Assembly (NCBI RefSeq): GCF_018294505.1
Contig: NC_057808.1
Location: forward strand, 353,077,114 to 353,141,113
Origin: Triticum aestivum
Lineage: Eukaryota > Streptophyta > Magnoliopsida > Poales > Poaceae
DNA: 64,000 nucleotides
Reading direction: 5' to 3'
Both the position numbers and the translations under genes were made by a program. Shown piece by piece: positions 10,476-22,900 of the stretch. How positions within the stretch are numbered: position 1 is the first letter of the stretch; every line of letters starts with the position of its first letter. The notes beneath the pieces were generated by a model. It had not been told where the DNA came from. It did not search any database and saw only the letters and a list, made by a program, of their open reading frames with translations.

Positions 10476-11521
10476 GACACAGAACTAGCTCCAATTCATC
10501 AATGTAATGTAGGCATGTATTCCGAATATAGTCATACATGCTTATGGAAAAGAACTTGCATGACATCTTTTGTCCTACCCTCCGGTGGCAGCGGGGTCCT
10601 AGCGGAAACTAAGGGATATTAAGGCCTCCTTTTAATAGAGTACCAGACCAAAGCATTAACAGATAGTGAACACATGAACTCCTCAAACTACGGTCATCAC
10701 TAGGAGTGGTCCTGATTATTGTCACTTCGGGGTTGCCGGATCATAACACATAGTAGGTGACTATAGACTTGCAAGATAGGATCAAGAACTCGCATATATT
10801 CATGAAAACATAATAGGTTTAGATCTAAAATCATGGCACTCGGGCCCTAGTGACAAGCATTAAGCATAGCAAAGTCATAGCAACATCAATCTCAGAACAT
10901 AGTGGATACTAGGGATCAAACCCTAACAAAACTAACTCGATTACATGATAGATCTCATCCAACCCATCACCATCCAGCAAGCCTACGATGGAATTACTCA
11001 CGCACGGCGGTGAGCATCATGAAATTGGTGATGGAGGATGGTTATGATGACGACGGCGACGGATTCCCCTCTCCGGAGCCCCGAACGGACTCCAGATCAG
11101 CCCTCCCGAGAGGTTTTAGGGCTTGGTGGCGGCTCCATATCGTAAAACGCGATGAATCCTTCTCTCTGATTTTTTTCTCCCCGAACACGAATATATGGAG
11201 TTGGAGTTGAGGTCTGTGGAGCAACAGGGGGCCCACGAGGCAGGGGGCGTGCCCAGGGGGGTAGGCGCGCCCCCCACCCTCGTGGACAGGTGGAGGCCCC
11301 CTGATGTGGATTCTTCTTCCAGTATTTTTAATATTTTCCAAAAATAAGTTCTGTGGAGTTTCAGGTCATTCCGAGAACTTCTGTTTCTGCACATAAATAA
11401 CACCATGGCAATTCTGCTGAAAACAGCGTTAGTCCGGGTTAGTTCCATTCAAATCATGCAAGTTAGAGTCCAAAACAAGGGCAAAAGTGTTTGGAAAAGT
11501 AGATACGACGGAGACGTATCA
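10476..11521 (-). repeat. Element H: 5' part of an Athila-type (Sabrina-like) LTR
   Basis: On minus the LTR starts TGATACGTCTCCGTCG at 11521 and runs 1046 bp until cut by element I at 10475. It contains the usual leader-like part and ends in the window at GGAGCTAGTTCTGTGTC. The remainder should lie left of the window. Whether it is a 5', 3' or solo LTR cannot be decided. It interrupts the protease region of Gypsy F. No gene is present. Confidence 0.7.
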
Positions 11522-13295
11522 CTAGTCAAGCTCTTGACGGGCCGAGTTGTCCTGTTGCAGCGTAGTCCGGACCTTCTTAACGGTGTCCAGGGGCTCGGCA
11601 GCCGATTGCGGTTCTGCTTGAAAAGGCCGCTCTGTACTTCTGCTGCTAGGGCGGCGGTGTGCTCCTCTGTACGGAGGGAGCGTTCTGTATTTCCATTGAC
11701 TGTTATGATGCCGCGTGGACCGGGCATCTTGATATTGAGATAAGCATAGTGTGGAACCGCGTTGAATCTAGCGAACGTGGTTCGTCCGAGCAGTGCGTGG
11801 TAGCCACTGCGGAAGGGGACGATGTCGAAGATTAACTCTTCGCTTCGGAAGTTGTTCGGAGAACCGAAGACCACCTCCAGTGTGATTGAGCCCGTACAGC
11901 GGGCCTCAACACTTGGTATGACTCCTTTAAAGGTAGTCTTTGTGGGTTTGATTCGTGAGGGATTAATGCCCATCTTCCGTACTGTATCCTGGTAGAGCAG
12001 GTTGAGGCTGCTTCCACCATCCATCAGGACTCGTGTTAGGTGGAATCCGTCGATGATTGGGTCGAGGACCAGTGCGGCCAAACCGCCATGGCGGATACTA
12101 GTTGGGTGATCTCGACGATCGAAGGTGATCGGAAATGACGACCACGGATTGAATTTTGGGGCGACTGGCTCTACCGCGTAGACGTCCCTGAGTGCTCGCT
12201 TGTGCTCCCTTTTGGGGATGTGTGTAGCGTATATCATGTTCAGCGTGTTGACTTGAGGGGGAAATTTCTTCTGCCCCCCGGTGTTCGGCTGCCGGGGCTC
12301 TTCTTCCTCGTCCTCACTTTGTGATCCCTTTTCTTTGTTTCTGGCATTTAACTTGTCGGCCTATTTGAAAACCCAACAATATCTGTTGGTGTGATTGGCT
12401 TGTTTGTCTGGGGTGCCGTGTATCTGGCACGGACGGTCGAGTATGCGGTCTAGGCTGGAAGGTCCCTCATTGTTCCTTTTGTAGGGCTTCTTCCATTGGC
12501 CGGACTTGGAGCCGCTGTATCCGACGTTCACTGTAGTGTCATCGGTGTTATCGCCATTGCTTCGGCATTTGTGTCTATTGCGCCGGTGCTTGCCGGTGCT
12601 GTTCTTGGCCTCAGAGGGGCCTGCCTCGCTGGCTGTGTTTTTGTGTCGGGCCAGCCAGTTGTCCTCACCCGCGCAAAAGTGGGTCATGAGTGCTGTGAGG
12701 GCTGCCATGGATTTCGGATTTTCTTGGCCGAGGTGGCGGGCGAGCTATTCGTCACTGATGCTGTGTTTGAAGGCTGCTAGGGCTTCTGCGTCCGGACAAT
12801 CAACGATCTGGTTCTTTTTGGTTAGGAACCTAGTCCAGAATTTTCTGGCTGATTCTCCAGGTTATTGAACTATGTGGCTTAAGTCATCAGCATCGGGTGA
12901 CCGGACATATGTACCATGGAAGTTGTCGAGGAAGGCTTCTTCCAAGTCCTCCCAGCTGCCGATGGAGTTTTCAGGCAGGCTATTTAGCCAGTGTCGAGTT
13001 GGTCCTTTGAGCTTTAGTGGGAGGTATTTTATGGCGTGGAGGTCGTCTCCGCGGGCCATGTGGATGTGGAGAATAAAGTCCTCAATCCATACTGCCGGAT
13101 CAGTTGTTCCGTCGTATGATTCAATATTGACGGGCTTGAACCCCTCGGGGAATTCGTGATCCAGTACTTCATCTGTGAAGCATAGAGGGTGTGCGGTACC
13201 TCTATATCGGGCCGTGTCGCGGCGCACCTCCGATGAAGTCCGTCTGCGGTTATCGGCCCAGGTGTGACTAGGTTTGTTATGTCCGAATAGGTAGC
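11522..13295 (-). pseudogene. F gag (capsid, C-terminal) and aspartic protease, degenerate
   Basis: One frame runs through the block with three stops (12862-12864, about 12747, 12361-12363). The capsid part at 13227-12862 has SYDGTTDPAVWIEDFILHIH and LKLKGPTRHWLNSLPENSIG, the Retrotrans_gag pattern. A basic linker follows, with a Cys/His remnant (CQIHGTPDKQANHTNRYCW). The protease-like domain reads RVLMDGGSSLNLLYQDTVRK, then FRSGYHALLGRTTFARFNA. The three stops replace Gln or Trp codons by C-to-T or G-to-A change. The frame is lost at the H junction. Confidence 0.8.
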
Positions 13296-15413
13296 TGTTA
13301 GGGGACGCGACAGAAAACGAAAATTTTTGGTATAGCGAGCATGCCCAGGACCACTATGGAGACTGCATACAAGGTTTGATCTGATCCGTACCGACTCGAA
13401 GCGCAGCGGAAGAAGAGTCGGTGTAGATTGTCGGTGCAGATCCCCGCAGCTAGGATTTACAACCTCCCAACCGCGAGGATGTACTCCCTCTCCGGACAGC
13501 CCTTCGGGAGGCAGTCGGACAGTCCCCCGGACAATGTCGCGGACAGCCCTTCGGGAGGACCCTCAAAACTCGGACGGAGACTCGGACAGCCCTTCGGGAG
13601 GACACTCGAACAGCCCCTCGGGCAAAAGATCAAAACTACAATCTCTCTACAGGGTTGCACACATACGGTGTCAGCTATCCGGCAGGGCTTCGCCGTCCAG
13701 AACTAGTTCCTGCCGGAACCCAGACAGCCTTACGGCTCTACCAAACTCTTTTCGTGGGAGGGAGAGAAGAAGCCAGATAATGCATGGCATGTGTATGAGA
13801 GCAAGGGATGAAGAGATGGCAGCCCTCACCTCCTCTATTTATAGGAAAACCAAGGGGTAGTGTGCCTCCACAAATTACCAAAAAACCCCATGCATTAGGT
13901 CACACATGAGGGTGTTAAGGACAAAATGGGATGCCATGTGGAGCTCCAAGGAGCTCCACCACCCATGGCCGGCCACCCCTAGGCCCCCCCCCCCAAATGG
14001 GGTTCCTTCCCTTGTAAGCCACTTCCTTCTAGAACTTTGACCAAGTCAAAAAGGTGGCTCTCCAAAATAATCCCAAAAAGCACTTTCACTATTCACGACG
14101 ACATTTTTCAGCGTCCGTTCGAACTGAAAATATTTATGTGGGCTTAGAACATTTCCAGTACCCACTAAAATAATTTTCAACGCGTTCCGAAACAATTCCG
14201 GTTTTAGTGATTTTCATCTGCGAAACGCATCTGAAGTGGCTCCGACAGCTCCGGAACATTTCCGGTTTTTATCTCAGAAAATTCCAAAAAGCTTCCAGAA
14301 TAATTCTGTCACCCTCCAAGAATTATCAGGCATTTGCCGAAACCAATCTGACTTAATGGTATATTCCGAAACAACTTTTCGGTACCATCGAAACTTATCC
14401 GATGACCTCTCTCTGCGGTACGATTCCGCTGTCCGAAACCTTTCCGGTGTCCGAAACTTTTTCGGTGATTTTCTCTCAGACTCCCTGTATAGTATTCAGC
14501 TGATAGATGACCCTTAAGCATGTGACCCTATAGGTTCGGTGAAGTATAGACATGACCCGGAACCCCTTCCGATCAATGATCAACATCGGAGTCGTGGACA
14601 CCCATATTGACCCCTATACCCACACGAATAAATATTCGAGTGAACCTCCAGTTGCAGTGATTCCTTTTGATTCGCGATATGTCACAAACACCCGAGGTGA
14701 GATTTATTGCATTCCTGTGGATCAACAATTTGTCCAGCATGCAAGTTACCTCGTTACCGGTTTTGTTCTCTTTTCTCGTTTCCGTGTTCCGGCATCCCAG
14801 TGATCAAATCACAGTGTGTCTGGCCAGACGATGATGGATACCGTTACACCGAGGGGGCCCGAGTATATCTCTCCATCGTCGGAGGAGCAAATCCCAATCT
14901 TGAGCTATCTTGTTACTTCCTATACTTTTCCGTGAACCCGAAAGCTGCCGTAATAGCCACCCAGTTACGGATGACGTTTAACAAACCCCAAAGTTCACGA
15001 AGCAAGCACGAAGGAACTTGATACTCTCATGGTCTAAGGAATTATGCAAACGTTACCTATCTCAATGATATTAACCATAAACTTGCGACGAAGGTATCTC
15101 ATAGCATAACATCAATCCGGGTTGATTCAACACAAGCGTTCTACCAACATTGTGCCCTCAAAATTGCCGGCATAGTCATGCCCATGATCACGAAAACAGG
15201 ATCATCATGCAATACTTGAGCTAGTCTTAGAGGCAAGACTAGGAATATATTTTACCGTTTATTATACCACACGTGCATATGAGTTCCCTCCGAGCCTCGT
15301 GGATATTGTAGACTCGAGAATCATTGCAGTTATAGCATGGATCATAAACATTCATTACAAACTTGGAGATACATAATAACTGTTATTACTGCCTCTAGGG
15401 CATATCTCCTACA
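13296..15413 (-). repeat. 3' LTR of Copia G (2118 bp)
   Basis: On minus it starts TGTAGGAGATATGCCC at 15413 and ends CGCGTCCCCTAACA at 13296. A TATA box CTATAAATAG lies at 13835-13844. Near the 3' end are short repeats of GGACAGCCCTTCGGGAGG (plus strand, 13496-13620). Small plus-strand frames inside (e.g. 14236-14517) are not genes. Confidence 0.93.
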
Positions 15414-15430
15414 GACTCCCACTTGCACTA
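15414..15430 (-). other. Polypurine tract of Copia G
   Basis: On minus the sequence AGTGCAAGTGGGAGTC lies directly before the 3' LTR start TGTAGGAG. This is the usual plus-strand primer site in this Copia group. Confidence 0.75.
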
Positions 15431-15444
15431 GAGTCATAATCCAG

Positions 15445-18150
15445 TTACATTGCTTCCCTAACACCAATGGCTATCCGGTGCTGCTCATGTTTTGCTCGTG
15501 GTAGAGGCTTTGTCATCGGGTCTGACACGTTCAGATCCGTGTGAACTTTGCGTACTTTCACTAAACCCTCTTCGACATGATGTCGAATGAGTTTATATTT
15601 GCGTTGAATATGTCTTGTCTTATGGCGCGAACTTGGCTCCCTTGCCTGAGCCACGGCGCCACTATTATCACAATAGATCTCCACCGGGTCCTGGGCACTA
15701 GGAACCACACCAAGGTCTTCAAGAAATTGCTTGATCTATACCGCCTCCTTGGAGGCTTCTGAAGCAGCAACATATTCCGCCTCCGTCATAGAATCCGCCA
15801 CAGTCTTTTGTTTGGAACTTTTCCAATCAACTGCGCCGCCGTTCAATATGAAAACGTAGCTTGATTGAGATTTGAAGTCATCTGGGTCAGTCATGAAGCC
15901 TGCATTAGTGTAACCACTTACAATGAGCTCTTCATCACCTCCGTACAAAAGGAGTAAATCCTTGGTCCTTCTGAGGTACTTAAGAATACCCTTGACTGCG
16001 GCCCAGTGTTCCAACCCTGGATCACTTTGGTACCGGCTGCTAACACTTAGCGCATAGGAAACATCTGGTCTTGTACATAGCATGGCATACATAATAGAAC
16101 CAACTGCCGAGGCATATGGAACATCATTCATTTGTACTCGCTCATCCAGAGTCCGAGGACTCTGATTCTTGCAAAGCACTGTGCCAGGTGACATGGGGAG
16201 TAGGCCTTTCTTGGAGTTCTCCATGTTGAACCTTTTCAACACCTTGTCAATCTACGTGCTTTGGCTAAGCGCTATCAGGCGTTTTGATCTATCTCTATAG
16301 ATTCTGATGCCTAATACATATGCCGCTTCGCCTAAGTCTTTCATTGAAAAACTTTTCTTCAATGAGTCTTTTATTTTGCTAAGAAAATTCACGTCATTTC
16401 CAATCAACAATTTGTCATCCACATACAAGATTAGAAATGCTTTTGCGCTCCCACTAAACTTCTTGTAAACACAAGATTCTTCGTCATTCCTGATGAAGCC
16501 AAACTCTTTGACCACTTCATCAAAACGAATGTTCCAGCTCCTTGATGCTTGCTTCAGACCATAAATGGCTTTCTGAAGTTTGCATACCTTTCCAGCATCC
16601 TGATGAATAACAAAACCTTCTGGCTGTATCATGTATACATCCTCTTTGAGGTTTCCATTTAGGAAAGCCGTTTTGACATCCATCTGCCATATTTCATAGT
16701 CGAAATAAGCAGCAATTGCTAGCAATATCCGAACAGACCTAAGCATAGCTACTGGCGAGAAAGTCTCGTCGTAGTCCACTCCTGGAACTTGTGTGAACCC
16801 TTTCGCGACAAGTCTAGCTTTGTGGATAGTAATGTTACCATCCGCGTCTGTCTTTCTTTTGAAAATCCATTTACAACCAATGGGCTTTACGCCTTCTGGA
16901 AGTTCTTCCAAGTTCCAAACTTGGTTTTCGTACATGGATTCCATTTCGGATCTCATGGCTTCGTGCCATTCTTTTGAGCTGGGCCCCGCCATTGCTTCCT
17001 TGTAGTGCGCAGGTTCATCGTCTTCAAGAATGAAGATTTCGTTATGAAACCATTCAGGTGGCTGGATAGCCCTAGCTGATCTGCGCGGTTCAGTTACAAC
17101 ATTGTCTGAAGTCTCCGCATCACATGCGACAACTTCCGGCTCGGTTGTAGGGATAATTAGCGGAATTTCTTCCGGTTCCTTAGCCATATCAACGGTTGCC
17201 GAAGATTCACTAATCTCATTAAGTTGTACTGTCCTCCCACTCACTTCTTTAGTGAGAAACTCTTTCTCAAGAAAGACTCCATGTTTTGCAACAAACACTT
17301 TGTTCTCGGAGGCGTGGTAGAAAGAATACCCAACTGTCTCCTTGGGATAACCTACAAAGTAACATTTGTCTGATCTGGGATCAAGTTTGCTTGGCTGTAA
17401 ACGCTTTACATAAGCTTCACAACCCCAAATTTTGAAAAACGACAGGTCGGGTTTCTTCCCGTGCCACATCTCATGTGGCGTCGTCTCAACAGATTTAGAC
17501 GGTGCTTTGTTTAGTGTGTGAGAAGCAGTAAGTAGTGCGTGACCCCAAAAAGATATTGGAAGATTTGTAAGAGACATCATTGACCTTACCATGTCCAACA
17601 AGGTTCGGTTACGTCGTTCCGATACTCCATTTCTCTGTGGAGTTCCGGGAGGCGTAAGCTGTGAAATGATTCCACGATCACTCAGATGTTGGCCAAACTC
17701 ATGACTAAGATATTCGCCTCCGCGATCAGACCGCAGAAACTTAATCTTTTTGTTACGATGATTTTCTACCTCATTCTGAAATTCTTTGAACTTTTCAAAG
17801 GTTTCCGATTTATGCTTCATTAAGTAGATATAGCCATACCTACTCAAATCATCAGTAAAAGTCATGAAGTAAAAATATCCACCCCGTGCGCCTGTGTTCA
17901 TTGGACCACATACATCACTATGTATTATTTCCAATAATTCACCCGCCCGTTCAGGATGACCCGTGAACGGCGTCTTGGTCATTTTCCCCATCAGGCAAGC
18001 TTCACATGTGTCAAATGATTCAAAATCAAGGGACGGTAAAACTCCATCTTTATGGAGTCTTTGCATGCGTTTCTTACCGATGTGGCCAAGGCGATAGTGC
18101 CACATGAAAGTGGTGGTGGTATCAGCCTTCTTAAGGCGTTTAGCATTCAC
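15445..18150 (-). pseudogene. G integrase, reverse transcriptase and RNase H
   Basis: The main frame (18150-16252) begins with the integrase zinc-finger region (WHYRLGHIGKKRMQRL, then CEACLMGKM). The core follows with IHSDVCGPMNTGARGGYFYF, FLRSDRGGEYLS and GTPQRNGVSERRNRTLLDMV. RT has CKWIFKRKTDADGNI, MDVKTAFLNGNLKEDVYMIQ and the intact active site LILYVDDKLLIGND. After a TAG at 16252-16254 the frame resumes with RNase H (ADSMTEAEYVAASEASKEA), a second TAG near 15733, and CDNSGAVAQAREPSSRHKTR. It is a dead polyprotein joined to gag by a frameshift near 18165. Confidence 0.93.
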
Positions 18151-18179
18151 GTTAAAGACATCATTTCCACATTCAAGAT

Positions 18180-19409
18180 TTAGTATGAAAAGGCCCCAAC
18201 AATGGGTGCAAATCCATAAAACATATCCTTACAATAAAGTGAACAACCATTGTTCTCAGACTTGTACGAATACCCATCGTGTACCAAACATGATCCGGAG
18301 ATAATGTTTCTACACAACAGTGGAACAAAATAACAGTTAGTTAGTTCTAAGATCAATCCTGAAGGGAGACGTAGAGGCATAATGCCGACGGCTTGAGCGG
18401 CGATCCCAGCGCCGTTCCCGACGCGCATCACGACTTCATTCTTTGCTAGCTTGCGCACCTTCTGAAGTCCCTGTATCGAGTTGCAAATGTGAGCAACCGA
18501 TCCGGTATCAAATACCCAAGACTTAGAGTTTTCGCTAGCAAGCAAAACGTCAATGACATTAACTTGTATAACAATTATACCTTTTCCGGTTTTCCCGGTC
18601 TTCTTATCTTCCAGATACTTCTTGCAGTTTCTCTTCCAGTGTCCTGTGCCCTTGCAGTAGAAGCACTCAGTTTCATTCTTGTCTCCGCCCTTAGAGTTGC
18701 TCTGGGAGCCGGTCTTACCGGTGCCCTTGCCCTTCTTTGGCTTGCCTTTCTTCTTTTTGAAACTGGCGGTTTTATTCATAAGCAACACTTGCTTGCGATT
18801 TTTCCGCAGTCCTCCTTCTGTAGTTTTCAACATGGCGAGCACCTCTTCCGGCGTCTTCTCCATCCCTGTCATGTTGTAGTTCATTACAAAACCGTCGTAA
18901 GCCGGGGGGAGTGAAGAAAGCAACATGTCCATCATATGGCCAGGTGGAAGTGGAAATTCTAGGGCTTTAAGCCTTTCAGAATAGCCAATCATTTTGACCA
19001 CGTGTTCGCCAACTGAACTACCCTCAGCCATCTTGCAATCCATCAAAGCCTTCATGATATCATATCGTTCAGACTTTGCGGTTTCCTTGTACAGAGCCTC
19101 CAATTCCCGGATCATATCACGGGCTTTATGGAATTCAAAACATTTTTGAAGCCATGGACTCATGCAAGCTAGCATGAGGCACTGCACTAAGTTGTGATCA
19201 TCATCCTTAGTGGCCCAGACATTTTGTTCATCTACCGGTGCATCTGCCGCCGGTTTAGCTGGAAGAGCAGTTTCAAGCATGTACAATTACTTAGCGCTCC
19301 TGCGGACAATCCTCAGGTTACGGACCCAGTCCGCATAGTTGTTTCCAGTCGTAGCTAACTTCTCTTTCTCTAACATCGGGCCTAAGTTGAATGCGGTGTT
19401 GCGAGCCAT
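18180..19409 (-). pseudogene. G gag and aspartic protease
   Basis: The natural start is ATG at 19409 (MARNTAFNLGPMLEKEKLAT), followed by a TAA at 19287-19289, after which the frame stays open to 18180. It has the UBN2-type capsid (LQKCFEFHKARDMIRELEAL), a Lys-rich linker, a CCHC zinc knuckle (CFYCKGTGHWKRNC) and the Copia protease motif WVFDTGSVAHICNS. It ends at a frameshift just before the integrase. The product would be the capsid and maturation protease. Confidence 0.9.
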
Positions 19410-20765
19410 TTGATCTACAACGAAAACACAAGCTTCACTTAGACTTTGTTTATAATGAAATTTGCACTAGTGAATAATCATTTTATTCTAAAATGCACTC
19501 CCACTCAAATCAATATCTCTCAAAATTGATTATGAGTGATTCAAGATCCGTGTCTTGATTGTTCGCCATTGGTGTAACACCACTGATGACGAAAATCTTA
19601 ACCGGTAGGCCAACTTGCCAATCACATCACTATGTGACTCTTGTTCATCTTTCGATGCGTGTGTTCCGAGCTCATGACGGTCATGCCTGAACGTCAAGAC
19701 AACCAAGTGATCTCGCTGCGAGGTCTCAACTCACCCGCCTCACACTTCTCTAATAGTTCGTACCCGTGTGACACGACGCACCCCGAAAAGATAGGTGCCG
19801 TGACGGTGCTACACTTGGGAGAACACTATCTACTTGATATCTTTAAGTGAAAGATCACCCTAATAAAAGCGACTACCGCGCAATCAAGAAGGGTGCATCA
19901 TAGGGGATAAACATCTCAGGCAATTCATAATTAGCATGATATGGTATAGCCCTTTCTGACGCAGAAGTCTTTCAATTCTTCGTCTTCGGCATTTGCGTCG
20001 GTGTTCACCTTCGCGAAGATTGCCACCACCTTGTCGATGCACCAGATAATATTGCTATCTCTATATCTAATAAAATAAGTGCATTACTTAAGGTTGACAC
20101 GCAGGTCATTAAAGTGCAATCATATGGCTCCAGCCATCATGCAGAATCATGACACGCAGGTCATGTTAGTTACATCATATAGTCATCTCATACATAATCA
20201 AATTAAATATGAGCATTGCTATACCACATCACATGCACATCCTGCAAAACCAAGTTAGACGCCTCTAATCGGTTTATGCAAAATTTTATTTTACGTGGCT
20301 TCTAAGGTTTTGACTTAAACCGCAGCTACCAACATTTTATCATAAAGTATGATTATTCAAGTTGCTAGATTAACATCTCGGGGTGTATGAAACACGAGAT
20401 AATTAAATCTCGAGCCCCATACTAAACTTCGTCATACGCATGACCCCCGTGCAGATCATATCTGCAATGCCCTTTCATCTGTGAATTTCATCTTTCTTTT
20501 GACTATGGCAGAACCCAAAGAACTGATAGCACTTCCATGATCAATCAGGATCACGGATTGCCAGAACTTTGTCAAATTCCACCATGCTGTCTCGGGATTG
20601 AGCAAACGCAAATTCTAGGGAAGCAACAAGAACGTCGGGTAACAGATTTCATCTGTCACCCGCATAAATAATTTTCAGCAATAGATCTCATCTACTCCAA
20701 AATTATATTATAAAATACCCATACATCTCCATGTATTCTAGATCGTAACCTACATCTACGCATAG
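19410..20765 (-). other. 5' leader of Copia G between primer site and gag
   Basis: About 1.35 kb with no conserved frame, the expected long untranslated leader of this Copia group, which normally carries packaging signals. A small plus-strand frame at 19641-19850 has no family features. Confidence 0.7.
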
Positions 20766-20783
20766 CACGGCTCTTGATGCCAC
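20766..20783 (-). other. Primer-binding site of Copia G
   Basis: On minus TGGCATCAAGAGCCGTG directly follows the 5' LTR end CCCTAACA. It is a diverged form of the initiator-Met tRNA complement (TGGTATCAGAGC) used by Copia elements. Confidence 0.75.
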
Positions 20784-22900
20784 TGTTAGGGAACGCGACA
20801 GAAAACGAAAATTTTCGGTATAGCGAGCACGCCCAGGACCACTATGGAGACTGCATACAAGGTTTGATCTGATCCGTACCGACTCGAAGCGCAGCGGAAG
20901 AAGAGTCGGTGTAGATCGTCGGTGCACATCCCCGCAGCTAGGATTTACAACCTCCCAACCGCGAGGATGTACTCCCTCTCCGGACAGCCCTTCGGGAGGC
21001 GGTCGGACAGTCCCCCGGACAATGTCGCGGACAGCCCTTCGGGAGGACCCTCGAAACTCGGACGGAGACTCGGACAGTCCTTCGGGAGGACACTCGAATA
21101 GCCCCTCGAGCAAAAGATCAAAAGTACAATCTCTCAACGGGGTTGCACACATACGGTGTCAGCTATCCGGCAGGGCTTCACCGTCCAGAACTAGTTCCTG
21201 CCGGAACCCAGACAGCCTTACGGCTCTACGGAACTCTTTTCGTGGGAGGGAGAGAAGAAGCCAGATAATGCATGGCATGTGTATGAGAGCAAGGGATGAA
21301 GAGATGGCAGCCCTCACCTCCTCTATTTATAGGAAAACCAAGGGGTGTGTGCCTCCACAAATTACCAAAAAAACCCATGCATTAGGTCACACATGAGGGT
21401 GTCAAGGACAAAATGGGATGCCATGTGGAGCTCCAAGGAGCTCCACCACCCATGGCCGGCCACCCCTAGGGGCCCCCCAAATGGGGTTCCTTCCCTTGTA
21501 AGCCACTTCCTTCTAGAACTTTGACCAAGTCAAAAAGGTGGCTCTCCAAAATAATACCAAAAAGCACTTTCACTATTCACGACGACATTTTTCAGCGTCC
21601 GTTCGAACTGAAAATATTTATGTGGGCTTAGAACGTTTTCAGTACCCACTAAAATAATTTTCAACGCGTTCCAAAACAATTCCGGTTTTAGTGATTTTCA
21701 TCTGCGAAACGCATCTGAAGCGGCTCCGGCAGCTCCGGAACATTTCCGGTTTTTATCTCAGAAAATTCCAAAAAGCTTCCAGAAGAATTCTGTCACCCTC
21801 CAAGAATTATCAGGCATTTGCCGAAACCAATCTGACTTAATGGTATATCCCGAAACAACTTTTCGGTACCATCGAAACTTATCCTATGACCTCTCTCTAC
21901 GGTACGATTCCGCTGTCCGAAACCTTTCCGGTGTCCGAAACTTTTTTCGTGATTTTCTCTCATACTCCCTGTCTAGTATTCAGTAGATAGATGACCCTTA
22001 AGCGTGTGACCCTATAGGTTCGGTGAAGTATAGACATGACCCGGAACCCCTTCCGATCAATGATCAACATCGGAGCCGTGGACACCCATATTGACCCCTA
22101 TACCCACACGAATAAATATTCGAGTGAACCTCTAGTTGCAGTGAGCTATTCCTTTTGCTTCGCAATATGTCACAAACACCCGAGGTGAGATTTATTGCAT
22201 TCCTGTGGATCAAAAATTTGTCCAGCATGCAAGTTACCTCGTTACCGGTTTTGTTCTCTTTTCTCGTTTCCGTGTTCCGGCATCCCAGTGATCAAATCAC
22301 AATGTGTCTGGCCAGACGATGATGGATACCGTTACACCGAGAGGGCCCGAGTATATCTCTCCATCGTCGGAGGAGCAAATCCCAATCTTGAGCTATCTTG
22401 TTACTTCCTATACTTTTCCGTGAACCCGAAAGCTGCCGTAATAGCCACCCAGTTACGGATGACGTTTAACAAACCCCAAAGTTCATGAAGCAAGCACGAA
22501 GGAACTTGATACTCTCATGGTCTAAGGAATTATGCAAACATTAACTATCTCAATGATATTAACCATAACTTGTGACGAAGGTATCTCATAGCATAACATC
22601 AATCCGGGTTGATTCAACACAAGCGTTCTACCAACATTGTGCCCTCAAAATTGCCGGCATAGTCATGCCCATGATCAGGAAAACAGGATCATCATGCAAT
22701 ACTTGAGCTAGTCTTAGAGGCAAGACTAGGAATATATTTTAACGTTTATTATACCACACGTGCATATGAGTTCCCTCCGAGCCTCGTGGATATTGTAGAC
22801 TCGAGAATCATTGCAGTTATAGCATGGATCATAAACATTCATTACAAACTTGGAGATACAAAATAACTGTTATTACTGCCTCTAGGGCATATCTCCTACA
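20784..22900 (-). repeat. 5' LTR of Copia G (2117 bp)
   Basis: Ends match the 3' LTR (TGTAGGAGATATGCCC at 22900, CCCTAACA at 20784). The TATA box CTATAAATAG is at 21323-21332, so transcription would start near 21290 and run left. It is nearly collinear with 13296-15413, with scattered substitutions and a few small indels. Confidence 0.93.

Larger units (their letters stand above)
13296..22900 (-). mobile_element. Element G: complete Angela/BARE-like Copia LTR retrotransposon
   Basis: Two LTRs of 2117-2118 bp flank 5.4 kb of internal sequence, with primer-binding site, gag-protease, integrase, RT-RNaseH and a polypurine tract in the expected order on minus. Flanks are GTAGC (13291-13295) and GTATC (22901-22905), a target duplication with one mismatch. 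The LTR start TGTAGGAGATATGCCCTAGA resembles the BARE/Angela/WIS group. Coding is inactive (three stops and one frameshift). By eye the LTRs differ at roughly 3% of the positions compared. Confidence 0.93.

Noticed and set aside
12496..12868. Plus-strand frames over the gag of F
   Set aside because: They are complements of the supported minus-strand gag frame.
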